NCBI GenBank assembly: GCA_030062745.1
Contig: CP099840.1
Location: 5,268,058-5,332,057 of the forward strand
Reading direction: 5' to 3'
Origin: Capitulum mitella
Taxonomy: Eukaryota; Arthropoda; Thecostraca; Pollicipedomorpha; Pollicipedidae
Length of the DNA: 64,000 nucleotides
Shown: one piece after another, positions 11,620 through 22,491 of the stretch
Position numbering within the stretch: the first letter of the stretch is position 1
How the letters are laid out: each line of letters begins with the position of its first letter
Notes under the pieces: generated by a model
The model's database searches: none
What the model was told of the DNA's origin: nothing
What the model saw: the letters and a program-made list of their open reading frames with translations, nothing else
Program-made: the position numbers and the translations under genes

Positions 11620-11791
11620 CCGGAGGCGGACCTAGGATTCTGAAAATGGGGAGGCACTGCATGGCCAGTGTAGGAACCAGTTGCATTCAGCTGGTGATTG
11701 CCACGTACTCTGGCGTAGAAAATGGAAAAGTACAAGCGCCCCCTACCCCCACCCTACCCCTTTTCTCTGTGGATTCGCTACTACCAACGCA
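11620..11791. mobile_element. Possible short hAT-like MITE
   Basis: The left end CGGAGGCGGACCTAGGATTC and the right end, read inward as GTAGCGAATCCACAG then AAAAGGGG, are similar to each other and to the common hAT-type GGCGGATCCAGG terminus. No clean 8-bp duplication is visible. Confidence 0.3.
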
Positions 11792-11905
11792 TGGAGGGAG
11801 GGGCGGCCGGCGTGCCGAGTCGCCCGGCCAGATTCTGCCGCTCGGTCCGTCGGCCGGCCGCCGATGAGCCGGCCGACCGACCGGCGGGGACCGAGCTTGA
11901 TTTTA
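11790..11905. other. Small GC-rich patch
   Basis: A short CGGCCGG-rich patch, too small to call a promoter. Confidence 0.5.
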
Positions 11906-12458
11906 CCGTACTGTGCACAATTATGGTACGATTGCAGTGATTTTTTTGGACGTTCTAAGTACGATTGCTTAGGGAAAGAGTATTGTGAAAGATCTTACCC
12001 AGACTTACTTCCTTTTCCACATATTTAAGAAAAGCCACAGATGTAGCCAAAAACAATCCACCTTTAAACGCGACGGTTAATGCAGAGTAATTATTGAACA
12101 AAAAAGCGAAAGCAAAAAAATTGTAAATATCTGCTTATAGAGTTTTTTCGAGTCTCAAAACAAAATTTCATTTGGCGTTTTTTTAAGATTTACGGGCTGC
12201 TGAGACGCTGCAAAACTATAACCTCGAGTGACATCACCCCCTCAGTATGCTATATTTTTATACTGAGTAACTGGGATACGAGGACGCCTGCGTATCGTCT
12301 GGCGATGTTACGCACATTCATGAGGCTTGCAAGCTTTTGAGGAGTGGTTAGGACTTAGCGTCGTTCAACAAGGAATCGGCAAAAGAATAGAAAGTTTGTG
12401 TCATAGGTCCAATCAATCCCACTCTGTCTTTACAGCTGCTCCATATTTTCCTTCGAAA
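11906..12458. other. No gene seen
   Basis: AT-rich, featureless sequence up to the mariner-type element. Confidence 0.55.
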
Positions 12459-12460
12459 TA

Positions 12461-13739
12461 CAGGCTGCACAGAAATTAAGGTAGCGCTCTTTTGACACTT
12501 CGCCGGGAGGTCACCAAGCAATACACCCCGTTTACGGTTTTGTTTTCTTATGGCATAAGCTCACGTGTCAAAGCAAAATTATTCCGCTGCTGTTATTTTC
12601 TAGCCAAGGACCTGGCTGTAAGGCAGCTTATGGAACACCGTCTCCGCGCCAGTGCGAACACGTCCGACAGCACCAAGGTCTTGCATGTGTCGGGGGAGAG
12701 GGTGAAGACGGTGCGGGACTGCTGACTAAAAGCGGCAACCTTGAGAGAGCTCAAGGGCGGGAGAGGAAGAGAGAAAAGAGAACGCTGAGGACAATCAAGG
12801 CTGTGAAGACTGCTGGAGCAGCCAGTGCGAGGAGATAATGAGGGACATGGCAAATTTATTCAACATAAGCAGCGCCACAACGAGACTCATAAAAGAGGTT
12901 CTCAACATGATCTCAACTCAACATCACCAAAGAAAAGGACAACCCAGCTCAAGAAGAAATCTAGACTCGAGCGGTGCAAGGAGCTGATGATCTGGAGGAA
13001 GAGTCCCAAGAACTGCAAGACAGTCAAGGTCTTCCAAGACTGGAAACTGTTCGCCGTTGCCCGGTCCTGAACAGAAGGAATGACGGCTACATTTCTGACG
13101 AAAGGCTGAAGGCGTTGACTCTGCCATCAAGTACAACCCGACGACGAAGCATGCATCAAAGATCATGGTCCTGGGTGTCGTCGCCAGTGACAGACAAAAA
13201 TGTCTAGCCATCTTTACGAGCAAACGAGAAAATCAATACGGAGAAGTCCATGGACATTCTGGAGAAGCACATTCTGCCCTGCATAAAACGCAAGTGCCCT
13301 AACGGCAACTACGTGTTCCAACAGTACGCTGTCCCGGCTCACACCGCAAAGAAGACTCAGAAGCTTATCCAGGAGAAGACGACGGACGTTCGGCCGAAGG
13401 ACATGTGGCCCCCCTTGTCACCGGACATTACCACCCCCTCGACTATGTACTGTGGGCGCATATAGAGCCCGATGCCTGCCCTGCCTCCCTCCCGAACCTG
13501 AAGTCGCTGAAGGCTGCCATCTCTGAGAGCTGGACAAACATGGACCTACAGTATGTCCGGCGTGTTTGCAAGACCTCCAGACCAAGGGCGGAGAACATCG
13601 TGGAAGCTGACGGCGACTTCCTCGAGCGACTGGTGCTCACATGCTCAGAAAAATATATACCCGATATACGTTTTTTCTTCCACTTTCTCACAAACGTTAT
13701 CTGGCGCTGAAAGCGCTACCCTAATTTTTCTGCACCCTG
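12461..13739 (+). mobile_element. Mariner-type (Tc1/mariner superfamily) element, 1279 bp
   Basis: The element lies between TA dinucleotides (12459-12460 and 13740-13741). Its inverted ends are CAGGCTGCACAGAAATTAAG on the left and CAGGGTGCAGAAAAATTAGG inward from the right (16 of 20 match); both then continue with GTAGCGCT. The inside encodes a broken transposase. Ends and target duplication are intact, so the element limits are firm. Spacing between the last two catalytic positions fits a DD37D-like group, counted across a frameshift. Confidence 0.9.
12600..13655 (+). pseudogene. Broken mariner-type transposase
   Basis: Family blocks appear in order but in changing frames. An N-terminal helix-turn-helix region (about 12630-12720, STKVLHVSGERVKTVRD) is followed by a stop at 12723. 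A second helix-turn-helix reads MRDMANLFNISSATTRLIKE from 12838. Next come SRLERCKELMIWRKSPKNCK, then VFQDWKLFAV with the first catalytic Asp. Then NRRNDGYISDERL, then IMVLGVVASDRQK near 13162. MDILEKHILPCIKRKCPNGN leads to FQQY, where the second catalytic Asp is Tyr (13325-13327). PLDYVLWAHIEPDACPASLP carries the third Asp (13441-13443). At least five frame changes are needed, so the copy is dead. The C-terminal end near 13650 reads VEADGDFLERL. Confidence 0.88.
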
Positions 13740-13741
13740 TA

Positions 13742-14190
13742 GAACCCGCGGCCGCCTTTTCAAATACTCGCTAAAGATGATTTGACACGAGATGAGACGG
13801 CCTGAGTTAGTAATACTATTTGTTACAAGATCTGAAGCTTTCCAATGTCTAACAGCGACTGCAGCTGGGTTTGATTAGGCCCGGAACAATTTTCGTTTAA
13901 TGAAGCCCGGCTACTAAGTTCAGTCGGTGACCGTTCCAGCCAGCTGTAAAAGGCCAAGGGCATTTGCTAGGCCATACGCGTCCTAATAAATCTCGTGGAA
14001 TTGACTGGCGGCGTCCGACGATGGTGGTACAGAAGTATTCGTCTTGGGAGCTTTCCGGAACTTGTCGCGGAAAGGGGTGGCGCACACTACATGAGAGGGC
14101 CGTCAAGCAGAGCACTCGATTTATGAGAAGAACAGCCGCCTGTCAAACGTCGACTGCGGAGTCCGTATTCCGCACCTCGAAGCAGACAAA
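13742..14190. other. No gene seen
   Basis: Nothing recognised between the mariner-type element and the tandem duplication. Confidence 0.55.
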
Positions 14191-14192
14191 TC

Positions 14193-14690
14193 AAGTTTGG
14201 ATGTTTCTGCCCTGATAAACATATGTTGCAATACTTGTAGACACTTTTTCGCCATTGTGCCAACGTTTAGGAAGTATTAGACAATACAAAGCTTTGCCTA
14301 GGTATACCAAGGGATACAACCTTGGATATAACTGCGTGCAGCGAATCACTTATGTTAGGTTGTCACAGGCATGGTGTCCATAAAAAGCAATGTTATGCAA
14401 ATGTATGCTGTGTGGAGAATTATACATATGAAGATGCATATATAATATGACAATGCATGTAGAAATAACAAGTCTAGTTTCCATGCTTTTGCCCTGATAT
14501 GTACATCGTTACAATACTTGTCAACATTTTTTCGCCGTCATGCGAACGGTTAGGAAGCATTAGAGAAATGCAAAACTTTGCTTAGGTACCAAAGGATACA
14601 ACCTTGGGTAAGACCGTGCTTAGCGAATCACTTATATCAGGTTGTAAGTGGCATGATGTTTATAAAAAGCAATGTGATATGAAACGTAAG
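14193..14690. repeat. Two ~285-bp tandem copies
   Basis: The blocks CAATACTTGT, GGATACAACCTTGG, GCGAATCACTTAT and TATAAAAAGCAATGT occur in the same order from about 14193 and again from about 14478. This is a diverged segmental tandem duplication. Confidence 0.88.
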
Positions 14691-14699
14691 TGCAACATA

Positions 14700-17600
14700 T
14701 AAAAAAATAGTAGGCAATGATCAATACTGACGCTCTGCAATTGGCGGAGCGGAACGGTACTGCCATCACAAGTCAGAACGTATCTGAGGCAGGGTTACTT
14801 GCGTTACTTGTTACCGAAACGTTTGCAACACAGTCTGCTGTAAGCAATCACACCCTTCATCTGGCACTGGAAGTTGATTACGTTTATGTCCAAATAACAT
14901 CCACTTGAAAATCATTTTTCGCTTCTGGGGCGCCACATGCCACCATCCAAGGAATAGTACCAGCGGCTGAACTGAATCAGAACGGCACAGCCATCATCCA
15001 ACTCTCGCTATAAAGTCCGACAACACTGATCTGTCTTCTTGTCTGATTTGCTGAGCGATCCGTTTAGTCATTGCAGGCGCAAGAGGAGGGGGAGGATCGG
15101 CGGATCATGTAACCGGGCCAACCCCGGGTCACTCTCGCTGACCTTTAATGGCACAAATACAGTCAAATGGCGGCGGAAGAGGGGCTGGGTGCAAGGGTAA
15201 CAGCTGCATCCCTCCATCAATCGCAACGGCTTCTGGGAAAGACTGTATTTCTTCTCCTCCATTTATGAGGTTCGGGGACCTCGTAAGAAATAGAACAAAA
15301 AATAAAATGGGGGCAGCGACATTGAGAAAATATTTATACCCCTACGTGAAAGCAAAACTAAATGACACTATAAAGACTCTCCTGAAAGCCGTACCAATGT
15401 CGCCAAACACCCATTACGATGGTTGGTTGGCCTAACTCGTTCGAATAGCCTCACAAATTTATCATGCGGTTCTTACGTTGAAATACGTGGGTGTTACCTA
15501 AGCAAATGGGTTCACACCATCACATTCACAATTAAGCACAGTTCACAACACCTGCTTTGGGTGCAGAGAGAGCGAAAGGCGGGAACTTAAGCAGGAGTGT
15601 GGGTGCTGAGCTTTTGCGCAAGCGCAAACAGGCATGACCAATCACATTTCAGCGTTGACGGCGACCTTCCATTAAGCACCGTGTCACATGGAGGAACGAC
15701 GACAGTCAGCAAACGTAAGTAAATTCTGCGCATTGAATTCAAATTACACGTATCCTTGTCCGACAGTTCGCGTAAAACGTACGGTGAACTCGATTGAAGT
15801 GAAGGGAGTGATGACACTAATAAGCTACTGCGTGATAACCGTATTATCTTCAGCGTTCGTTGCAATGCAATAGCTGGTCAATGGCGCCCATACATGTGCA
15901 TGGCGGAAGGCCACCCCATTACACTGGCGGGGAGATGCGTTCAAAATCGTAATTATAAGTCGTAGGAATAAGGACAATACGACGCAATGAATAATTTAGA
16001 TGTCAGTAATCATGGGTCAGATGGTTCAGGAACAATCCTTTAATCCGCAAATTCGCTATACATATATTTATATATTTATATATATGTGAGTGTGTGTATG
16101 TTTTTGAAGAAAAAGATGACTGATACCTAAAAGCGCAATCTGATGTAGGCCGCATTGCCAGTCCCCGCAGGATCTGCGTCAAACTCACGTGGGCCCCGTG
16201 CTCAGTCGGCCGGCACCATATTTTTACGGCGTGGCCAAAGTTACGTACAAGCCAATAAAGGCCGTGTGGAAAACTGCAGTAAACACGGAAGTTTCACTGT
16301 TGCTTTGCCTTATGGGAAGCAGGACTTAGGGAAATGGGCCCAAGTTTCACATGAGAAAAGGAGCAGAGCTGCCACTTTTGAGCCTGCATGCCCACATGAC
16401 GGTAACCGAAAATACATTTCTTTGTGAGCTTTTATATATCAAAGAAAATAACAAAATATTAGTTGTAGTTTGATTAAAACTACACAAAGCTGTGTTTAAA
16501 TTTGGCGATTTTGCTCATAATTCCGGTTTCAGCGCATCATCACAATTCCCAGAATGAGTTTAAAATACTTGCAAATGTGATTTTAGCGTCAAATTCAAAC
16601 TCTGCAGTTTTAACTGTGGTCTTTCGTGTTTTTTTTTCAAAACTTCCAAGTGGACCGGCTTTCGGGTGATAGCTTCAGAAGTGGGCGTATGGGCGTATAT
16701 GGTTCCACTTTAAACATAAATTGCACTCCAAAATTTTACCTGAATGGTTGGTATGGGTGGCCTCGGGTTCAGAGCACGTTCTGACCAGTTTTATGGTTGT
16801 CTCTTAAACCCACCATCCGGCAACGCGACGGATGGTGGATTTTATAAGTTCCACTGATGATTTTGCCGTCAGTCTTTTTCGCCAGATGGGACCCGGACTT
16901 TTTTGCGAATTCTTTTCCCTTCAGCAAATCTATGACCTCGCGTTTTGCCTGCCTTCTAAATTTCATTCATTCAATAGAATTTGGTCTGCTTCGACGAGTA
17001 TCATACGGGCCTCTCACCTCCCGCATCCCGTAACCAGATGATGCCGGACATCAATGCTAATGCATTTATCTTTCTTTGCTTATGAAACTGCCGACGATGC
17101 CATGATTTATAACCACTGCGTCAACTTGAAGGGAAATTCCGCCAGGAGTTTTTTAGAAGTCGGCCTATGGGCAATTTCCCTTCGCCCGTTTCGACGAGCC
17201 CGGGCCCCGCGACCGTACACTAGGCAAGGATCCAGTACTCCCGTACAGAGGGACGAGCATGCTGACTTTTAATTTTTCCGACAAAACTTCCTTTTAATTG
17301 GGTGCAGTAGTCGCAAGTGATACGATCGCCAGCAAAGTAAGCAATGCAGGCCCTACGCACAAGTATGGCTGGCCAGCGCCGTCGCCGTGCGAGGAATACA
17401 GCGTCGGAACTGGTCGAAGCAAGCCGAGTAGATACTCCCTATTGCTCACCCATTCGTACTGGTTTACGGCACCCGCACTGTCCGGGTGCTAGGCCCGTGC
17501 TCGTAAACAGGGGCAAATAATGATGTATCTAAATCTTCGACAGCTATAGCCCATACCCAAAGCATGTCAAATTTCCTTTCGCCGCTTTTCGGCAAGTACG

Positions 17601-19335
17601 GCTTCCGCACTCACACTCCCACATCGAGGGGCAAGTAATTTCAGCGAGTACTACGGACGCTACACTTTCCCTCAAAATATGTTTATAGAAATTCAGCCGA
17701 AAGCTTTGCAGGGACAGATGCGTGATCAGAAGTTTTGGCATAGTCTGTTGGAAGACCCTGGTTCCACCACCCCGGAGGCGAAGTTTTCTTTTTTTCTGAA
17801 AACTTTTCACGTCATGACAACTTCCCCCCAAAAAATCCAACGAAGCCCGGAAAAATGTAGGGCATTTTAAAAACATTCTGATTGTTTTTATGTTCCATTC
17901 TCCCTGCCCCTGCCCTCCAAAAAAACAACGAAAACAAAAGAATGCTGTGTGGTATAAATTATGAGTAAAACATGTGGGCAATGTAGTATAGCGTAACGGA
18001 AATTTCAGAAATATTTAGCATATTCCGCGTAGCAATTTTTCATGGGAACGGCTCACATAACTTAATTCGTTGCCTAACTTCTGAGGACATTCAAGGGACT
18101 GGGAGGAGCGCACAGAAATATACCTGTTGCCAAGCTGGTGGAGACTCGTCTATTATTCACGTTCATTGGTAGATATTTATGTTTTCCTGCTGTGAACGTT
18201 TTATATCGCATTATCAGAACCTTACGTTTCAGTCAGACATGACCAGTACATCTGAAGGCCTAGCTGCGTTTTCACATGCTATCATTCGGCTAAAGCAGGA
18301 TAAATCTCATCCATTCGGCGCACCACTCCATTGCAATATTGCCACTAACAAAAATAAGCGACTGTATCACACCCCTCTTTACCGATTTCGACAACAAACC
18401 TCAATCCAGAGTATGCTCTTCACAGGAAGAAACATTAAACAAACTGAAGAAGCCAGAAGTACATGCCTAATTTTGATGTTTTGCTTTTTAGCTCACGGAC
18501 CATCCCGTTGCCCTAGTGGACTAAACGCGCGGTTCCGTCCCAAAGCCATGGTGGCCAATGCTCGGGGCTTAAGGAAAATCGTCACAGTGGATCGATTTCC
18601 TCTGACGCGTCGCATTTTCCCGAGAATGAGAGGAGGCGTCTGCCACAAACGACTGCACGGTGGGCTTGACCTAACATTGAATATCGTGCCGAGACTTTGG
18701 CTGAGGAAGAATTGTTCCATATCTCGGAACACTTGGGCGGCGGCATTTGATTATTAACAAGCTACGCTCTGTCCGGCCTCTCATCCCAATTCTGTCCCGT
18801 TAAGACACACGGAATAAATGTATGGATTCAGAACAGAACACTGCCAAGGTCCCACCAACACCCAGTCAGATTTTTTACGAGGGTTCTGCCCATGAGTCAT
18901 GACCCTTCTTTTCCCTGCCAATGTGTCTTTACGTTAAGAATGTGCTAGAAAATTCATTCGAATTCAAAATTGCCACTTCGTTATCGTTTCTACGATGAAG
19001 TGCACACATTTGGGTCCAGGTTGATTTGGAGTATGAAACTGGTTCGTGCTGGAAAAGGACTGAAGACCACTGCCTTAAACTCACAATTCGCTCAACGTTT
19101 TCCTCTGGCCGTCCGACTCCGCTGTACATACAGCTGAATTTATAGTACACTGCCATGGGATTGCTGGGTCCTCGCCAGGCTTTAGTTAGTTTCACGCGGG
19201 AGATGCAAAATTTCGTAACCGTTTATTTGAAAGTCAGCATCTTAGGTTATAAAAATGATTTCTTCCCACAAAATATGATATCAGCAAACGAAACATACCC
19301 TCGGAATGGCAAAGTGTTTTCAGGTTAAACAATGT
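14700..19335. other. No gene seen
   Basis: A long unique-looking stretch. The longest open frame (18179-18757, plus) has no recognisable domain and a length expected by chance. The sequence holds only short simple repeats, such as TATATATTTATA near 16065-16090. Confidence 0.45.
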
Positions 19336-19339
19336 TTGA

Positions 19340-19369
19340 CCTGTGGATTTCACCCTGGAACCGCCCCTG
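19340..19369 (-). mobile_element. hAT-like terminus fragment
   Basis: Read inward from 19369 on the minus strand, CAGGGGCGGTTCCAGGGTG matches the usual hAT/MITE terminal style. The partner end was not found. Confidence 0.3.
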
Positions 19370-19589
19370 GATATGGGTACTCGTCGAACCCGACCGAATG
19401 GAGGCTTTCTGTGCATCCGATGTCTGTGGAACCCAATAACCGAAGAGTCCTTTTTCGCTTACATCGCTCGTAAGCGTTTTTAAATTTTTTGGGGATACAA
19501 AATTTACTGCTTACCAAAACATGTTCCGCTAATGCAGCTTTCGTTGTTTACGTCGATACATCTGTGGTACAGCCGCCGCTTTCGAGCTC

Positions 19590-19975
19590 GCATGCCCACA
19601 AAGGGCGGGCTGGAAAAGCCTCGCCGAGCTTTTGTGGGCTTTCCAGGCCAGATTGAATGATTCAGTGGGCTTTTCGTGGGTTTTCAGAAGGCATACATGC
19701 AAGCAAAATAAGGAAATTGTGTTCAAAACTGGAAGATTTGACCAATGTTCATGGCGTTAACAATGAAATAAAGCTTTTTGATATCGATCTGAAACAAGCT
19801 TAGTTGTTGTTTTGAGCTCAAAGTTAACCCATGGGGTTGTTAATTGTGAGTTTATGGACTTTTTCTCTGGAAACTCCCATGCGGGGCCAGCGAGCTTTCA
19901 GGCTTGGGCTGCGGGACCGGGCAGGCTTTCAGATTTGGGTTGCGGGGCGGGGCGGGTTTTCAGAATTCAAACAAA
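19590..19975. repeat. Scattered GGGCTTTTCAGG-type words
   Basis: Variants of GGGCTTTCCAGG or GGCTTTCAGG recur at about 19635, 19670, 19890 and 19925. This may be a decayed minisatellite or part of an unknown repeat. Confidence 0.35.
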
Positions 19976-20730
19976 AGTGGTGGTTTAAGTCTATGTTCGG
20001 GCCTCGACGCTATTTTGACAGAGCTCTTATTCCTGTGTTTTGTGTATACAGGACGAAGCAAGAAGATCTCCATTCGGAATAATTTTGGAAATCGTGGTAG
20101 CTATGGAGGTTGCCCCTGAATTTGTTGATACCTTCCCGATCGCCTTCAGCATAAGTACTACGAATAGAAGGTTAACCGTACCAAAAAAAAAAAACAGCTG
20201 ACGCAGCTCCCGCTCTTTACGTTTACCCCCGTGCAAACCAGTAGGGCGTCCCGTACTGGTTAGTACTTGTTTATACGGCGCCCTGTTTGCATGTGCGGCG
20301 CACGTATGGGCTGCCGGTAGTTCGCTGCATTTATCTGCAGGTATTTCTGTTACCTTGGTTGTAGGCTGGGAAGGTTGTAGGGTTCCGGGTTGTGGACTTT
20401 GTTCCGGGGTCGGGTTCTGCGGACTCAACGGCTTAACCCGGCACGACTTGGGGGTGTCATATAGGGCACCCCCTCGATTTTTCATGAACGACTGCTGAAC
20501 CATAACAGCCAGCACAACCAAACTTCCAGTACCTGTTCACCAACCAGTTTTACATATTTTGATATCAAAACCATTTCCATGCTAGGTCAGGTCATGGAGA
20601 TATGACATACGTGAACCCTTGCGAGCATGTTTTCGCCTCGTCGGACGGTGACTCAAACATGCTTTGTTTTTTATAATATTCGCGAATATAACGCCTGGAT
20701 TATTCGGATTTGCGCAGGACATGGTCCCGT
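19976..20730. other. No gene called; overlapping minus-strand open frame
   Basis: A minus-strand frame (20027-20521) has protein-like patches such as GATSIATTISKIIPNGDL but no recognised family. A 12-base poly-A lies near 20182 on the plus strand. Confidence 0.4.
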
Positions 20731-20733
20731 TAG

Positions 20734-20749
20734 AGGTCACGATAGGTCA
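20734..20749 (+). promoter_or_regulatory. Perfect DR4 of AGGTCA
   Basis: AGGTCA-CGAT-AGGTCA, the spacing known for RXR/USP heterodimers with several partners. Sequence match only. Confidence 0.45.
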
Positions 20750-21664
20750 CATGTATGATGACAACTGGACATGATCTGCATTGTGGGTGAAAGCAGTGGC
20801 TGCCGCTGACCTTCTCCATCGTTCAAGCCAAACAAGCAAATCTATATGCGTCTCTTAGCAAGGTTCACCAAATACAACGTGAGGTCATGTTAAGTCACGT
20901 CATGGGTAGATGTCAAAACTCAGAACGAAATGAAATACAGCATTGTCTGTGGAAGATGTTCAAAAGAAACAGAGAGCAATTATTATTTCTAGTCAGAAAA
21001 AAGAAAAATGGCTGTTTGTCCTGGCCTAGCTTGGTGTTGACGTGGTAAAAAGCAGAATGAGCAGATACGATCGTCACGAGAATTCAGGTCAGCTCTGCAC
21101 CTGACACAGGTAACGAGTCCCAGCTGGTAATAATTGCTCTTTGACAGGAAGACTAATCCAAATTCATCTGACTTGACCTAGACCGACCTTGACTGGATGA
21201 CAAGTAGATAACGCAAAAATGATCATCAGAAGGTTTCGCTTCCTTTTCGTGGCGAGGGCCAAAACGGGTGCGAATAATTAAAGATATTTGGCATGTAAAG
21301 TAAGGCCAATATTTTACTTGACCTAGGCTGACCCTGACCTGACATTTTTCAACATTTTGGCGTGCTTCTGATGTGGACGATCGTGGCGTTTCGTATGATA
21401 CCCAGTTGAAGGCTCTAAGACCACTGTTGCTGAATATTTGACGTACGAACCGGTATCAGTCTTTCCGACGTTGTATAATGCATTTTAAGTAACCTGCGAT
21501 GTCATCAGTCACGTGACCAGGGCTGACAGTATTTTCTGAATCGCAAGACGCATGGCTACCGATTGGTGATAGACCAGTTCAGATCTGATGGTAAGATCCT
21601 GAGGTAAAAGGGAGTGCCCTTTTTGACTGTCCCAGGCGATTGCGGGTATAAAAACACCAGCAAA

Positions 21665-21690
21665 AATCCAGCACCAGGCGGTGCTGGATT
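21665..21690. other. Perfect 11-bp-stem hairpin
   Basis: AATCCAGCACC (21665-21675), loop AGGC, GGTGCTGGATT (21680-21690). No U-run or flanking gene supports a terminator role. Confidence 0.85.
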
Positions 21691-22058
21691 AACCGTGCCC
21701 CAGCGCAAACATTGTGAAGAAAAACGTAACAATGGTTTTATGATGTGTAGGGAATTTTTGAGGTTTCTGCTTTCACACGCATCCGGGTGGGGGCCTCCCG
21801 TCTGACCCCCGTGAGGTTTTTCAGGAAGAGGCCTGAAACGGTGCGGTGCAGCCAAACCGAATTTGGCACAACTATATCATATTAAACAGCGGATTTTGAT
21901 GGTTTTTTTACATTAAGGTCTTCCAGGATCATCAACTTGGAGCGGGTCAAAGCCAGGGCATGACTTTCAGAAATGGTCATTTTTGGGGTAAAATTCAAAC
22001 TGCTGCCACGAACATTGTTTTAAAGATAGACTTTTAAAGTTTTTAAAGGCGCGCAGAT

Positions 22059-22151
22059 AACTAACGCTTAAACTAACTAACGCTTACTAACGCTATACTA
22101 ACTATATACTAACGATAACTAACGCTTAACGCTATAAAAAAACTAACGCTT
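22059..22151. repeat. Cryptic ACTAACGCTTA repeat
   Basis: About seven irregular copies of ACTAACGCTTA-like words, with ACTA/ATAA slippage. Confidence 0.85.
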
Positions 22152-22478
22152 GATCTGGGGTCAGATCATGAGGTAAGATCGAGATCAAACGCCAAAAATT
22201 ATTGTCTAGCAAAGAACTTCTATTGTTATAATCTCAGCCGAAAAATCGTAACATATAAAAAAGATACTTCTTCCTCTGTTGATGTACCAAGTTTCAGGTC
22301 GGGATCAGGTCAGATCACTAAGAGATGGCGTTCGCGCGTACTCGTTCTCTGTTGGGGCAGACAACGAAGCGCCACCAGTTTGTTATAAAGTGCCTTATTC
22401 AGGGCTAATATGGTAAAAAGCAATGTCAAAGATGACTTAACAAACTTCTGATGATTTTGATCTCTTCTAGATCATTTC

Positions 22479-22491
22479 AGGTCACTGACCT
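22479..22491. promoter_or_regulatory. Perfect IR1 AGGTCA-C-TGACCT
   Basis: This 13-bp palindrome matches the ideal IR1 element bound by the ecdysone receptor/USP dimer in arthropods and by other RXR dimers. The same 13-mer occurs at 41674. Confidence 0.45.

Larger units (their letters stand above)
20731..22491. other. AGGTCA-rich stretch, probably an old unclassified repeat
   Basis: AGGTCA/TGACCT half-sites recur through this stretch (about 20734, 20744, 20882, 21087, 21168, 21320, 21335, 22152, 22302, 22479). It contains a DR4 and an IR1, annotated separately. No coding region was seen. Confidence 0.4.

Noticed and set aside
18179-18757. 192-codon open frame
   Set aside because: Longest frame outside islands, but a length expected about once by chance in 64 kb, with no domain, no start context and no codon bias.
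20027-20521. 164-codon minus-strand frame
   Set aside because: Has protein-like patches but I could not assign a family, and low-complexity Pro/Thr and Phe runs suggest chance.
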